Of a DNA stretch of 64,000 bases, positions 18,385 to 27,407 are shown piece by piece. The notes beneath the pieces are model-generated. The model searched no databases and was not told where the DNA came from. It was given only the letters and a program-made list of their open reading frames with translations. Both the position numbers and the translations under genes were made by a program. This DNA is from DAIQNV01 sp038748775 (GTDB lineage: Bacteria; Planctomycetota; Phycisphaerae; Phycisphaerales; UBA1924). Position 1 is the stretch's first letter; each line of letters opens with the position of its first letter. The stretch covers positions 248,001 through 312,000 of the forward strand of contig JBCDIT010000005.1 of NCBI GenBank assembly GCA_038748775.1, in the 5' to 3' direction.

Positions 18385-19926
18385 ATGCATCCAGAGTTCA
18401 AACGCCGCGTCGCGGTCCTCACGTCCGTGGCGGTGGTCACGGTCGTAAGCCTCTGCTCGAACGCTTCCCAGCGTCGATGGCCCGGGTTCTCCGATGAAGT
18501 GATCTCGGCGGGCCGCTCCTCGGCCGTGTCGGCGAGGGGCATCGAATACGAGGTGAGCACCCACTGGTCGCGTCTCGAACGAGCGTTCCTCGAGAAGATA
18601 CGGGACGCCGGCGAGACCGGTCCGCGAGGCTGGGTCGAGGTCTTGGGCGCTTTCAATGGGAAGGACTCGGAGCGCGTCCTGCGGTGGATGATCTCGTCGG
18701 GCGATCGCCCGGATCCGGGAGCGGTTCGTGCGCTTCACGCCCGAGGGGTTCAGGTGTTGCAGCATCAACTCGAACGCCTCACCGCCTGGGAGCGGTTGTA
18801 CGTATTGGTCGAGTACCGTGATCCGCGAGCGGTCAAAGCGGCATTCAACGTCGCTGGGTTGCCTTCAACTCAGTTCTCGAGCGCGGAGGTCAAAGCGGCG
18901 AGGGCCGGCCGAGCCCTGGCTTCCATGAAGCCGATCATCGGGCAACAGCTCCGAACTGAAATCAGCAACCGCATCGTCGACGGACAGTCAAAGCCGGAAT
19001 TTGTGATGCTGCTGACAGCCATCATCAACAACCCGGTGCCCGCGGACGCACCGATACTCCGGAGCGTACTGGAGCGGTCTGCATCCGATCGGGTCGAGAT
19101 GCTCGCCGCGATCGGTCTTGCACATCTCGGAAAGCAGGATGTCGCACCGATACTCGCTAAGCACGCCGAACGGGTCGTTCGCGGCGAAAGCACGGTTGGC
19201 AATTCGGTTTGGACCTTCTTCGATCTGTCGGAGTCGCGACGTCAACGCCTCTTGATGCGGCGGGGCCCATCTTGGGTGCAGCCTGCGTTACCTGGGGCTG
19301 GCCTATGGCTAGGCTCGCCCACCCCGCTGTCCCCTGTCGAATCCGACGCGGTACTCGTTGGTCGAGCCTTACGGCGCGTCGGAGATCATTCCGTCGTCCC
19401 GCTCGCGCTCACCCTGTTGATAGAGCTCCGGCAACCGATCGTCGGCAGCTCCTTGGAGTTCATCGCCGCTTCGACCGGTAGCGGCACGATTGATCTCGTT
19501 GAATCAGCACTCGCGGAACACCCGGTGGCGCTGAAGCAAGCACGCAATCTATACAGAAATACGCTTCGGCACGGGGTGGATGGCAACGCCGCGGTCCGGC
19601 TCGAATCGGCTCGAAGCCTGGCATTTGGCGCCGATCCGTACCTCGGGCATGCGCCTGTTCAATCGGCGCTGGCAGATCGACTCGTTGAGGCGAGTCGCTT
19701 GGAGTGGGAACGTCCTGCTCGCCCAATCGCACAGATTGCGGAGTCACTTGCGCTCCTCGACGACCCGCGGGCCATCGACGTCGTTGGTGATGATTCGCTC
19801 CTTCTGAGCCATATCGCTTGGTCGATCCCGGGCGGACCGCCCCGATCGAACCTGCACGATGGGTTGAAGTTCAATCGCGTCGAAGATGCGATGGCGTTGA
19901 GTGCGTGGCTTTCGTCGAACCGGTGA
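18385..19926 (+). CDS. Hypothetical protein, possibly HEAT-like repeats
   Basis: 513 aa from the ATG at 18385; a GTG at 18349 adds 12 residues. The N-terminus has a hydrophobic segment (VAVLTSVAVVTVVSL) that may be a signal or anchor. The rest is mainly Ala/Leu/Arg-rich helices of repetitive character (for example VEMLAAIGLAHLGKQD and IAESLALLDDPRA), suggestive of HEAT or Armadillo-type repeats. No catalytic motif was seen. It follows clpX by 60 bases and converges on the sulfotransferase gene with a 6-base gap. Function unknown. Confidence 0.65.
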   Translation: MHPEFKRRVAVLTSVAVVTVVSLCSNASQRRWPGFSDEVISAGRSSAVSARGIEYEVSTHWSRLERAFLEKIRDAGETGPRGWVEVLGAFNGKDSERVLRWMISSGDRPDPGAVRALHARGVQVLQHQLERLTAWERLYVLVEYRDPRAVKAAFNVAGLPSTQFSSAEVKAARAGRALASMKPIIGQQLRTEISNRIVDGQSKPEFVMLLTAIINNPVPADAPILRSVLERSASDRVEMLAAIGLAHLGKQDVAPILAKHAERVVRGESTVGNSVWTFFDLSESRRQRLLMRRGPSWVQPALPGAGLWLGSPTPLSPVESDAVLVGRALRRVGDHSVVPLALTLLIELRQPIVGSSLEFIAASTGSGTIDLVESALAEHPVALKQARNLYRNTLRHGVDGNAAVRLESARSLAFGADPYLGHAPVQSALADRLVEASRLEWERPARPIAQIAESLALLDDPRAIDVVGDDSLLLSHIAWSIPGGPPRSNLHDGLKFNRVEDAMALSAWLSSNR

Positions 19927-19932
19927 GCGTGG

Positions 19933-20697
19933 TCATGATGCGGTCTTGTAGATCTGTTCGAGATCGGACGTGTCATCACCAAACCCGAGGGCCTCGTTCG
20001 CGTCGGTTCCGCCGAGATCTTGAAACATCCGTTCAGCGTCTTCTGACCAAGCGTCTTCGAATCCGAATGACTCGTTGCTCTTGGTCGGGGTCCAAGTATC
20101 GAGCGTCTTGTGCAGCAGATCGGCCGCATCGTTGACTCGAACGCCCAACCCGCTTGCGATTCGCGTCACCCCAGAACCGTCGATGGCTTTGATCTCCTGC
20201 GTCGTGAGCCCGATCACACCGGGCAGACCAAGCCACCCAGCGATTCCTCGTGCGGTTTCGACGTGGTTCGCGCCCCACGTCTTCATTGCGACCACGAGCG
20301 CCGGCCGGAGCCCGCCTGAGAGGTCCAAACTCTCCGGTTCCTTCTCGACGAAGACCCGAAATCGCGACACCATGCTCGCTCGCAGTTCGCGACGGGCGTG
20401 AACGACTTTGAACGGTGCGAACGCGGCCTTTGTTCGATCCGTGCAGGCAAGATGCCCGGCCGCGAACTCGCCCGAGCGTACGAGCTTCACTGATTGTTCG
20501 ATCGGGCACTCGACGAAGACGTCGGGGCTCGTGTTTCGCTTGCCCTTGACGAAACGCTCTCGATCGTAGGCGTCCAGGGAGTCCGGTCGGAGATGGAAGA
20601 ACGTCTGATGGAACCCGAGCCGGCGGAGGATCTCGCCGACGAGGTAGGTGCCCGACTTGGGAAGACTCAGAACGACGACGCGAGGGCGGGTCAGCAT
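19933..20697 (-). CDS. Sulfotransferase-family protein (PAPS-dependent, predicted)
   Basis: 254 aa. The N-terminal LSLPKSGTYLVGEIL is the 5'-phosphosulfate-binding loop (PxSGT) of sulfotransferases. VVHARRELRASMVSRFR resembles the 3'-phosphate-binding RxPxxxxxS segment. The C-terminal portion is acidic (GFGDDTSDLEQIYKT). The acceptor is unknown; envelope polysaccharide or glycolipid is likely in a planctomycete. It lies 61 bases downstream of the MinD-like gene on the same strand and may share its transcript. Confidence 0.78.
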   Translation of the reverse strand: MLTRPRVVVLSLPKSGTYLVGEILRRLGFHQTFFHLRPDSLDAYDRERFVKGKRNTSPDVFVECPIEQSVKLVRSGEFAAGHLACTDRTKAAFAPFKVVHARRELRASMVSRFRVFVEKEPESLDLSGGLRPALVVAMKTWGANHVETARGIAGWLGLPGVIGLTTQEIKAIDGSGVTRIASGLGVRVNDAADLLHKTLDTWTPTKSNESFGFEDAWSEDAERMFQDLGGTDANEALGFGDDTSDLEQIYKTAS

Positions 20698-20758
20698 GCA
20701 ATTCGCATCGGTGTACCCGGGTAGGAGACTCCAGATTTCGGGTACCGGCGTGCAGTGC

Positions 20759-22150
20759 TCAATTCAACGGGTCGCACACCCAGACGTCGCCGCCGGGCGT
20801 AGGAACGCGGCGGAGCAGATGAGTGCGGACGTCGCTATCGCCCAGTTGACGCAACTCTCGGGCATCATCGCCGCAGACGTGGACGGCGCAGCCATGTTCG
20901 AGGCGTTCCATATCGAGCTTGGGCTCGATCCGGCAGATCAGGCCCCGGTGTGTCTTCGCCCACGCGCCGGCCGACATCGCGGCGTCGAGTCCCTCGCGTC
21001 CGAACCGGGTGATCGCGTGCAGGCCTCCTGCGGCGTCTCGGGCGAACGAGATCTCCGGCGCTGACGGGCAGTCGATGTCGACGGGGCTGAGCCCCTCGAT
21101 GAGCGTCGCGAGATCGGGCTTCGAGCCAGTCGTGAGCGAACGTTCCCCGCCGACCGGTTCGACGAAGCTCAAGGCCGACGTGGCTTGCAGAGGCGGGGCA
21201 GATGCGGGAGGCACGCCCGGTGTTGGCGACGGAGTGGAGATTGGTGCTCGCCCGGGCGATGGTTCTGAGGTTGGTTCTGGCGCGGTCGAAGCCGGCGACG
21301 TTGGCTGACTTTCGACGGAGGGCGAATCGGCCGGGGACCCCGGGGCGACGCCTCCGCCGCGAATGGTCTCGATGAGCTGTTCGACGCCGGTCGTGCCTTC
21401 CCAGCGTCCGATGACGGACGCGTTCGTAGAGCCGGCCTTCGACACAACCGGGCCAGCGACGAGTTCACGACCGAGGAATCGGTGCGTGGCTTCGCGCAAG
21501 CGTCGGACGGTGAACTTGGCTCGCTCGACGTCGCAGCCAGCGATGGCCACCGCGAGTTCCGGGCCTTCACCATCTCCGAGGCGCCGATCGAGTTCCGCGG
21601 CCAGACCTTTGAGCAGCCGGTAGCAGGCGATGACGGCCGGGTCATCGGCGCCTGTGAGGATCGTGATGCGATCGATGGCTGGGATCTTGTCTGAACCGTG
21701 CCCGCCGCAGGCTTCCATGAGAGCCGGCTGGTCGACCTCGTCGACACGAAGCACCCACCACGCGAAGTGGTCGTCGGTCATCGTGCCGTGGCGTTCGACG
21801 TCGGCGCCGCCTCGTGTGAGACGGACCAATCCCACCGACGACGTTTCGTCTTTGGCAAGCGAGGATGCGTACTGACGCACCCACAGTGATGCCCGCACCG
21901 GGAGGTGGCCCAACAGCAACGCCTCGATCCTGGCACGGCCCATCGGCGGAAGGGTTGGCGCCGGACCGACGCGAGACCCGGAAAGAGGGGTAGCTTCTGA
22001 AGATGATTCTGGTTCGGACTGTGTTCCGGGTCCTATGAAAAGTTCGGCGAGTTCGTCATGGACGAGATCTTCTTCATAGGGGCCTGGCTCACCGGTCAGT
22101 GTGAGACCACGACCGCCCGAATCGGGCCACTGCGTGTCGGCGCCATCCAT
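20759..22150 (-). CDS. Degenerate MinD/FlhG-like protein with Pro/Thr linker (partner of ParA-CBM48)
   Basis: 463 aa, no family identified with confidence. Residues about 70-250 resemble the C-terminal half of MinD/FlhG ATPases: RITILTGADDPAVIACYRLL matches the switch segment after Walker B, and LAVAIAGCDVERAK followed by THRFLGRELVAGPVV matches the later strand and helix. No Walker A lysine loop is present. A Pro/Ser/Thr-rich linker follows (about 265-320), then a compact C-terminal domain with several Cys. It starts 67 bases after the ParA-CBM48 gene, and both use the same kind of linker. I infer a non-hydrolysing partner; a remote-homology search is needed to confirm this. Confidence 0.55.
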   Translation of the reverse strand: MDGADTQWPDSGGRGLTLTGEPGPYEEDLVHDELAELFIGPGTQSEPESSSEATPLSGSRVGPAPTLPPMGRARIEALLLGHLPVRASLWVRQYASSLAKDETSSVGLVRLTRGGADVERHGTMTDDHFAWWVLRVDEVDQPALMEACGGHGSDKIPAIDRITILTGADDPAVIACYRLLKGLAAELDRRLGDGEGPELAVAIAGCDVERAKFTVRRLREATHRFLGRELVAGPVVSKAGSTNASVIGRWEGTTGVEQLIETIRGGGVAPGSPADSPSVESQPTSPASTAPEPTSEPSPGRAPISTPSPTPGVPPASAPPLQATSALSFVEPVGGERSLTTGSKPDLATLIEGLSPVDIDCPSAPEISFARDAAGGLHAITRFGREGLDAAMSAGAWAKTHRGLICRIEPKLDMERLEHGCAVHVCGDDARELRQLGDSDVRTHLLRRVPTPGGDVWVCDPLN

Positions 22151-22217
22151 CTTCCTCGGGCCTCCCCGGCCCCAAGACTTCGCGTCCGCAGTCGGGCGTC
22201 CTGCCCGCCGCGACGGG

Positions 22218-23780
22218 TTAGCCTTCGGGGTCGGTCACACGGATCAGGCTGTTCAACCCACCGAACTCGTTCGGGGTGGTGGTGCTGTTGTGGGGATCGG
22301 GTGACCACACGCCGTCAATGATGAGGCGGTAGGAATGGTCACCGGCGTGCATCTCGATGCTCAGTTCGTGAACGCCGAGTGCTTCGTTCTTACGCATCGG
22401 GTGGCTGTCCGCATTCCAACCATTGAAAGCCCCGGCGATGCAGATCTGCCGGCCAAGCGTGGCCGGCTGGACGAACAGCACACGTCGGCCGCTGGCGCGG
22501 GCGCCGAACAGGCGTTCGACCGACTTTGGCGGCGTCGGGAGCGGGGCATCCTCGACGAGTTGTAGCGGGCCGGCCTGAGCCTTGATGACGGCCGGACGGG
22601 TCGGCTCCGAGTCAACGGTCTTTTCTTGGAGCGCTTTGGTGCGTCGGAACAGGTCATCGATGCGGCTGAGCGTTTCATCGCTCAGCGCCGCCGATGTCCC
22701 GTTCTGTGGCTTGACGACCGGGTCGGGTGCAACAACCGCGGTCGGGGTGGTCGTGGTGACGGGAGATGGCGCGGTCATGACCGCGGTCCCGGTCGGTGCG
22801 GAACCAGAAACTGATTCGGGCGATGGCGTTCGAGCGGCTTCGACCCTCGACGTTGGGAAGCCCGGCGTTGGCTCGCCGGCGTCGCGTCCCGGGGTGCCTC
22901 GGCGAGCGGTCCTCGGCGCGGTCGGGAGGGAGCGCTGCAAGACCTCGATCGTCGGAAGATCCGCGGCATCGATCGCGTCTTCGTCCGGCTCAAGACCGGT
23001 GCGCTCGATCAGGTAGTCGCCGAGCCGGAGGTAGTCCTCAGCACCGACGCTCTCGGGCGCGTACTCGATCGCCGGCTGACCAAAGCTCGATGCTTCTTTC
23101 AGCACCGGATCGAGACGGATCGTGCAAGGGGTTACCGCGTGACCGAACCGCTCACGCAGTTCGCTGAGCAGATCACGGGCGAGCGTGCTGGTTGGGTCGT
23201 GGATCGTTGGGAGGAACCGGGCTGTTTGGCGGGTGCCGAGCCGGCGGCTCAGACTTCGAAGTGTGGCAGCTTGCTTGCTGGCCCCCTGAAGGCTGAAGTA
23301 GCTCGTTTCGACTGGGATGATGACCTCTTGGGCGGCGGTGAGCGCGTTGTAGGTGAGCAGGCCGATCGCCGGTGAACAGTCGATGACGCAGACGTCATAG
23401 TGTCGGCCTGCCTCATCGGTAAGTCGCTTGAGGGCCAGGCTGAGCCGACGTTCGCAACTCGGAAGTGTCGCGAGCACGCCGCGGGCGGCTTCCATAGCCG
23501 CAAGCTTGGTTCGGCTGGGGAGCAGGTCAAGGTCGGTTATCACCCGCCAGAGCAAGCGGTTCGGATCGAGCGGCCTCGTCTCGGGCAGAGCGAGGAGGTC
23601 GCTCACGTCGCGTTCGATCCGATCCTCGGGGATGGCCAGCCCGGCCGCGCAGTGCGACTGGGGGTCCAAGTCGACGAGGAGGGTCTTGAGTCCCTTGCGA
23701 GCGAAGACCGCCGCGAGGTTGATCGCGGTGGTGGTCTTCCCGCAGCCGCCCTTCTGGTTGATGATCGCCAGCGTGCGCAC
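22218..23780 (-). CDS. ParA/MinD-family ATPase fused to a C-terminal CBM48 glycogen-binding domain
   Basis: 520 aa. The start is GTG at 23780 (GAAGGG six bases upstream). Residues 1-258 form a complete ParA/Soj ATPase: deviant Walker A NQKGGCGKTTT, A' motif LLVDLDPQS, Walker B CVIDCSPAIG, then SYFSLQGASK. Residues about 260-430 are a Pro/Thr/Ala-rich linker with one charged helix. Residues about 432-520 match the AMPK-beta/CBM48 glycogen-binding module: GAFNGWN, GDHSYRLIIDGVWSPDP and GGLNSLIRV, keeping both Trp and the Asn used for glucan contact. No ParB is adjacent. The ATPase probably positions cargo on the nucleoid or membrane, with the CBM48 recruiting an alpha-glucan; this role is inference. 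Confidence 0.88.
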   Translation of the reverse strand: MRTLAIINQKGGCGKTTTAINLAAVFARKGLKTLLVDLDPQSHCAAGLAIPEDRIERDVSDLLALPETRPLDPNRLLWRVITDLDLLPSRTKLAAMEAARGVLATLPSCERRLSLALKRLTDEAGRHYDVCVIDCSPAIGLLTYNALTAAQEVIIPVETSYFSLQGASKQAATLRSLSRRLGTRQTARFLPTIHDPTSTLARDLLSELRERFGHAVTPCTIRLDPVLKEASSFGQPAIEYAPESVGAEDYLRLGDYLIERTGLEPDEDAIDAADLPTIEVLQRSLPTAPRTARRGTPGRDAGEPTPGFPTSRVEAARTPSPESVSGSAPTGTAVMTAPSPVTTTTPTAVVAPDPVVKPQNGTSAALSDETLSRIDDLFRRTKALQEKTVDSEPTRPAVIKAQAGPLQLVEDAPLPTPPKSVERLFGARASGRRVLFVQPATLGRQICIAGAFNGWNADSHPMRKNEALGVHELSIEMHAGDHSYRLIIDGVWSPDPHNSTTTPNEFGGLNSLIRVTDPEG

Positions 23781-23951
23781 GCGTTGCCCTTCGACTGAGA
23801 TCTGTTGGCAACACCGACCCGAGCTCGACGCCCCCAGCATCGATGCCGCCTCTTGGAGACTTGGGGTTATCGGATTTGGTCGGTCGAGACCTGCAACATC
23901 CGCGCGGATTCGGATGGTTATCGCCCCTAGGGCGGGTCAGGACACCCCCTT

Positions 23952-25130
23952 TCAGGCCCTGATGACGTTCCAGCCGGCGATCACGTGTGCTTCATCCGGC
24001 GCGTCGACGACACGGCATGAACCCGGCCCGTCCGGGAGGACGAGGCGGAGATGACCTGCTCGGACTTTCTTGTCGTCGCGCATCGCGTCGAGCAGAGTCG
24101 GGGCGTCGGGAAGGCCGTCGACGGAGGTCGGCAGTCCGGCCGCCGCGATGTCGTCCCGGAGGCGGCCCGCGAGCGTTTCGTCGACAAGGCCCATCGACGC
24201 GCTGGCATAGGCGGCGGCGACCACTCCCAAGGCCACGGCTTCGCCGTGCTGCAGCGGGGCGTTCTCGGCAGAGCCGGTCGGGGAAAGGTGTCCCATCGGT
24301 TCGATCGCGTGCCCGAACGTGTGCCCGAGGTTCAAGAGGGCTCGCCCGCCGGTCGCGGCGGTTTCGCGCTCGTCGCTCGCGACGATCGAGGCTTTGACCG
24401 CGACGTTCCTGGCGACGAGTTCGGTGAGCGCGGCGTGATCTCTGCTGAGCAGGCGGGGGAGTGCCCCTCGGGTCCAAGCCCCGAGTTCGGCGTCGGCGAA
24501 ACCGCCGAGCGCCCCATGCTTGACGCATTCGGCGAGCCCGCAGCGCAGCACGCGATGCTCAAGCGAGTCGAGTAGCGCGACGTCGGCCAAGACGATCGAC
24601 GGTTGCCAAAACGCCCCGGCCATGTTTTTGACGAGCCGAGGCCCGGTGGGCGTGTCGATGTTCAGGTTGACCCCCGTCTTACCTCCGACCGACGCGTCCA
24701 CCATCGCGAGCAGGGTGGTCGGACATTGGATGATCGGGACGCCTCGTCGGTAGCTCGCCGCGGCGTAACCGGCGATGTCGCCGACGATTCCACCGCCGAC
24801 GGCGATGACCGGATCAGCACGCTCGAGCCGCGCTTCGGCGATCCGATTGAGCAGACGCCCGAGGGTGGCCAGTGATTTGACGCGCTCCGACGGCTCGATG
24901 AGCTCGATGAAAACCTCAAGGCCACCTGAGGCGATAGCGTCGGCGATGCGGTCGCGGTCCGCCCGGGGCACTCCGCTGTCAAAAACGAGCATCGCCCTCG
25001 ACGGGGCGTCACCGACGAGGCTCGGTGTGTTCGAGAGGATCTCCGACGCGATGCCCGGGCCGATCCTGACGTCGTAGGCCCGGCGGGGGCTCGGCCCGAT
25101 CGAAACATCGATGACCCGGGAGTTACTCAT
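23952..25130 (-). CDS. aroB: 3-dehydroquinate synthase
   Basis: Second step of the shikimate pathway: DAHP to 3-dehydroquinate, NAD- and zinc-dependent; 392 aa. Visible motifs: GGGIVGDIAGYAA (NAD binding), CPTTLLAMVDASVGGKTGVN, the metal ligand region ECVKHG, and LNLGHTFGHAIE plus HGEAVALG carrying the zinc histidines. The ATG at 25130 overlaps the end of rsfS by eight bases (ATGAGTAA), implying coupled translation. A 171-base gap separates it from the ParA-CBM48 gene downstream. Confidence 0.96.
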   Translation of the reverse strand: MSNSRVIDVSIGPSPRRAYDVRIGPGIASEILSNTPSLVGDAPSRAMLVFDSGVPRADRDRIADAIASGGLEVFIELIEPSERVKSLATLGRLLNRIAEARLERADPVIAVGGGIVGDIAGYAAASYRRGVPIIQCPTTLLAMVDASVGGKTGVNLNIDTPTGPRLVKNMAGAFWQPSIVLADVALLDSLEHRVLRCGLAECVKHGALGGFADAELGAWTRGALPRLLSRDHAALTELVARNVAVKASIVASDERETAATGGRALLNLGHTFGHAIEPMGHLSPTGSAENAPLQHGEAVALGVVAAAYASASMGLVDETLAGRLRDDIAAAGLPTSVDGLPDAPTLLDAMRDDKKVRAGHLRLVLPDGPGSCRVVDAPDEAHVIAGWNVIRA

Positions 25131-25623
25131 CGGGTGATTCTTCTTCGCCGAGCGCATCACCGGCGCGGCGCCACGACACCCGCTCGGCGTCACCCCACAT
25201 CATTTCGAGGTCGTAGTAGGCCCGGGTGTTCGGCTCGAAGAGATGGACGACGACGTCGACAAAATCGGCGAGGAGCCAGGTCGACCGGTCATCGCTCGAT
25301 GTCTTGAAACTCGGCCAGCCCCTGCCCTCGCCCAACTCTTTGACGTTGTCGAGCGCTGAGTTCATTTGCCGGTCGGACGTGCCTGAGGCGACGACGATGT
25401 AGTCCGTGACCTCGCTGAGGGCACGCACGTCGAGCACCACGACGTGTTCGCACTTGTCGTCGCGGAGCAGTCTGGCGCAGTCCACGGCCAGCTCCCGGGT
25501 CTGAGACTCATCGCCCAGGCTCTTGCTGAGCCTTGCTCGCTCCGTGGGCTCGGCGCGGGTGTTCCGCATCTGATCGTCGTATTCGGCCGGGCTCTCGGCG
25601 CGGCTTGGGTCCGGTGCAGTCAT
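25123..25623 (-). CDS. rsfS: Ribosome silencing factor RsfS (YbeB/Iojap family)
   Basis: 166 aa. Binds ribosomal protein L14 and blocks subunit joining under starvation. The core carries VVLDVRALSEVTDYIVVASG, TSDRQMNSALDNV, and WLLADFVDVVVHLFEPNTRAYYDLE, which runs into the typical Trp-Gly-Asp-Ala end. There is an N-terminal extension of about 35 disordered residues. It starts nine bases after the methyltransferase gene ends and overlaps aroB. Confidence 0.94.
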   Translation of the reverse strand: MTAPDPSRAESPAEYDDQMRNTRAEPTERARLSKSLGDESQTRELAVDCARLLRDDKCEHVVVLDVRALSEVTDYIVVASGTSDRQMNSALDNVKELGEGRGWPSFKTSSDDRSTWLLADFVDVVVHLFEPNTRAYYDLEMMWGDAERVSWRRAGDALGEEESPDE

Positions 25624-25632
25624 TGCGCAAGC

Positions 25633-26472
25633 CTACCCCGTGTGTCGCCAGTCATCGGGCCTCGGGCCTTCCTCGAAGTCGGGTTCGGGATCTGGCTCGC
25701 CCGGGCGGGTCATCAGGAGGGCCGCGTGGGGGTCGCTCGGGCCGGCGGCGTTCTCAAAGGGCACCCCGCACACGTCGGTGACCAGGTCCTGGGTGGTGTC
25801 GTTCGGGCTTGGGGCGTCGAGTTCGACCAGAAGAGACCCGCTCGGGGCAACGACCCGCCAGAGTTCGGCGAGCCGTTGCTGATCTGCGTCGCGTTCGGCG
25901 GCCACCCCCCGAATTACCGGGCGGGGTGCGACAACGGCGTGGAACGCGCCGGCGACCTCACCAGAAAGCGTCTCGATTCCGCCGAGCTCGAACGCAGCAA
26001 ACGGCGCCGGGTAGCGTCTGCGGGCGTACTCGACCGCTTGCTCGTCTTGCCCGAGGGCGACGACCGCTCCGGATGGGCCGACCCAGTCGGCAAGGAGGTC
26101 CGCTCCGGCTCCGGTTCCGCATGAGGCGTCCAGGACTCTCATCCCCGGGCGCACGCGGCCGCGGAGCAGGCGGTGGGTTGGACGCAGCGCGGTCGGGTCG
26201 AGATCGGGGAAAACGCGTCGCTCGCTTGGGTGGATGAGCATCGCCTCGCCCGATGGAAACCTGACTTCCCATGTCGGCTGGAGGGCGTCGTTCTCGGAGG
26301 GGCGGCGCGGCGAACGCTCGGTGTAGCGGACGCCCTCGACAACGATGCGGCGCCGAACACCCACAACGCGGGCCAGCTTGGCGAGCAGGCCTCGGCGTGT
26401 CGGGCGTGCGACGGCGACGGACGGGGACCCTGGTTCGCGCTTGCGACGAGCGCGACGGAGGCGTGCGCTCAA
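25633..26472 (-). CDS. Class I SAM-dependent methyltransferase
   Basis: 279 aa. SAM-binding motif I is GMRVLDASCGTGAGADLLA, with motif II VVALGQDEQAVEYARRR, and a late strand SGSLLVELDAP. The N-terminal 90 residues are basic and unlike known domains. The start is TTG at 26472, overlapping the upstream stop as TTGA. That overlap is the main reason for preferring this rare start codon. Substrate unknown; a position among lpxA, rsfS and aroB gives no clear clue. Confidence 0.78.
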   Translation of the reverse strand: MSARLRRARRKREPGSPSVAVARPTRRGLLAKLARVVGVRRRIVVEGVRYTERSPRRPSENDALQPTWEVRFPSGEAMLIHPSERRVFPDLDPTALRPTHRLLRGRVRPGMRVLDASCGTGAGADLLADWVGPSGAVVALGQDEQAVEYARRRYPAPFAAFELGGIETLSGEVAGAFHAVVAPRPVIRGVAAERDADQQRLAELWRVVAPSGSLLVELDAPSPNDTTQDLVTDVCGVPFENAAGPSDPHAALLMTRPGEPDPEPDFEEGPRPDDWRHTG

Positions 26473-27404
26473 GGGCGAGCCTCCTCGGGCGTCGGGTCGA
26501 AAAGCGTCGCTTGCCAGGCGCCTTTCGACGTGCTCCGCCTGGGCTCAGCTCCTGCGAACGCCCAGACCCAGTCCGTCGGCTCGTCCTGCGACGAGACGGT
26601 GAGTTCGTAGGGTTCCGAGGTGTGGCCTTCGGCGGCTCGCTCTGGGAGGTTGCACTCTTGGCTGAGGTGAAGCAAGACCACCCGCCTGCGAGGAGCAATC
26701 GCGCGGACGGCTTCGGCGCACTCTTCGTTGCTCAGATGCCCGGCCCCACCCATGATCCTGTGCTTCAGGAACGCGGGTCTTCCTGAGGATGCCTGCATGC
26801 GGGGGCAGTAGTTTGACTCGATCGCCAGCAAGTCGACGCCCTTGAGGTGCTCGACAAATCCATGCTCGATGCGTCCCAGGTCGGTCGCGAATCCGAGATC
26901 GCCGGAGCCCTGTGATGACTCGAATCGCCAGCGGAAAGTCGCGACCCCCTCGGCGTCGTGGGCCATGAGGTGGCTTATGACGGTGGCTCGGGGCCCGAGC
27001 GCGATCGATTCACCGTCGTCGAAGGGCTCGTTCCGGCTCAGCAGCAAATTGAACCGCTGAGCCCGCCCGACGTGCCTCCGGTGCAACCGTAGTGTTGCGC
27101 GACAGTCACGCGCGCCGGACCAGCCGGTGTGGAAGTGATCCCGATCGAGGTGAGTAACGACGATGTCGTCGACGTCCGAGAGCCGGACACCGGACTCTGC
27201 GAGCAGTTTCCGCGTGCGTGCGGGGCTGAGGCCGGCGTCGACCAAGATCGTTCGGCCTGGTTTTCCCGGGCCTTCATCGGGCACGACGAGCAGCGAGCAG
27301 TTGCCCCTTGAGCCGCTGGCGAGGACACGCAGGCCGGCGACCGCGCCCGGAGGAGGGGTCGGGACCTGAGGCCGGCGGAGCTTTGGGAGGTCACGCCACG
27401 CCAC
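26469..27404 (-). CDS. MBL-fold metallo-hydrolase (WalJ/YycJ-like)
   Basis: 311 aa. N-terminal LASGSRGNCSLLVV is typical of the YycJ/WalJ group. The metal motif is THLDRDHFHTGW, i.e. HxDxDH instead of the usual HxHxDH; HLMAHD and FATDLGRIE follow in the expected order, as does LLAIESNY. An Asp at the second position occurs in ComEC-type MBL domains, so activity is not excluded. The start is GTG at 27404, three bases after the lpxA stop. Probably a phosphodiesterase or nuclease-like hydrolase. Confidence 0.82.
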   Translation of the reverse strand: MAWRDLPKLRRPQVPTPPPGAVAGLRVLASGSRGNCSLLVVPDEGPGKPGRTILVDAGLSPARTRKLLAESGVRLSDVDDIVVTHLDRDHFHTGWSGARDCRATLRLHRRHVGRAQRFNLLLSRNEPFDDGESIALGPRATVISHLMAHDAEGVATFRWRFESSQGSGDLGFATDLGRIEHGFVEHLKGVDLLAIESNYCPRMQASSGRPAFLKHRIMGGAGHLSNEECAEAVRAIAPRRRVVLLHLSQECNLPERAAEGHTSEPYELTVSSQDEPTDWVWAFAGAEPRRSTSKGAWQATLFDPTPEEARP

Positions 27405-27407
27405 GTG

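Noticed and set aside
16684..18768. Minus-strand open frame of 694 codons
   Set aside because: Antisense to clpX; same cause, no family resemblance.
23781..23951. parS-like centromere upstream of the ParA-CBM48 gene
   Set aside because: The only symmetry seen is a short CGCCC/GGGCG hairpin near 23930. There is no repeated site and no ParB gene, so a partition locus cannot be supported.
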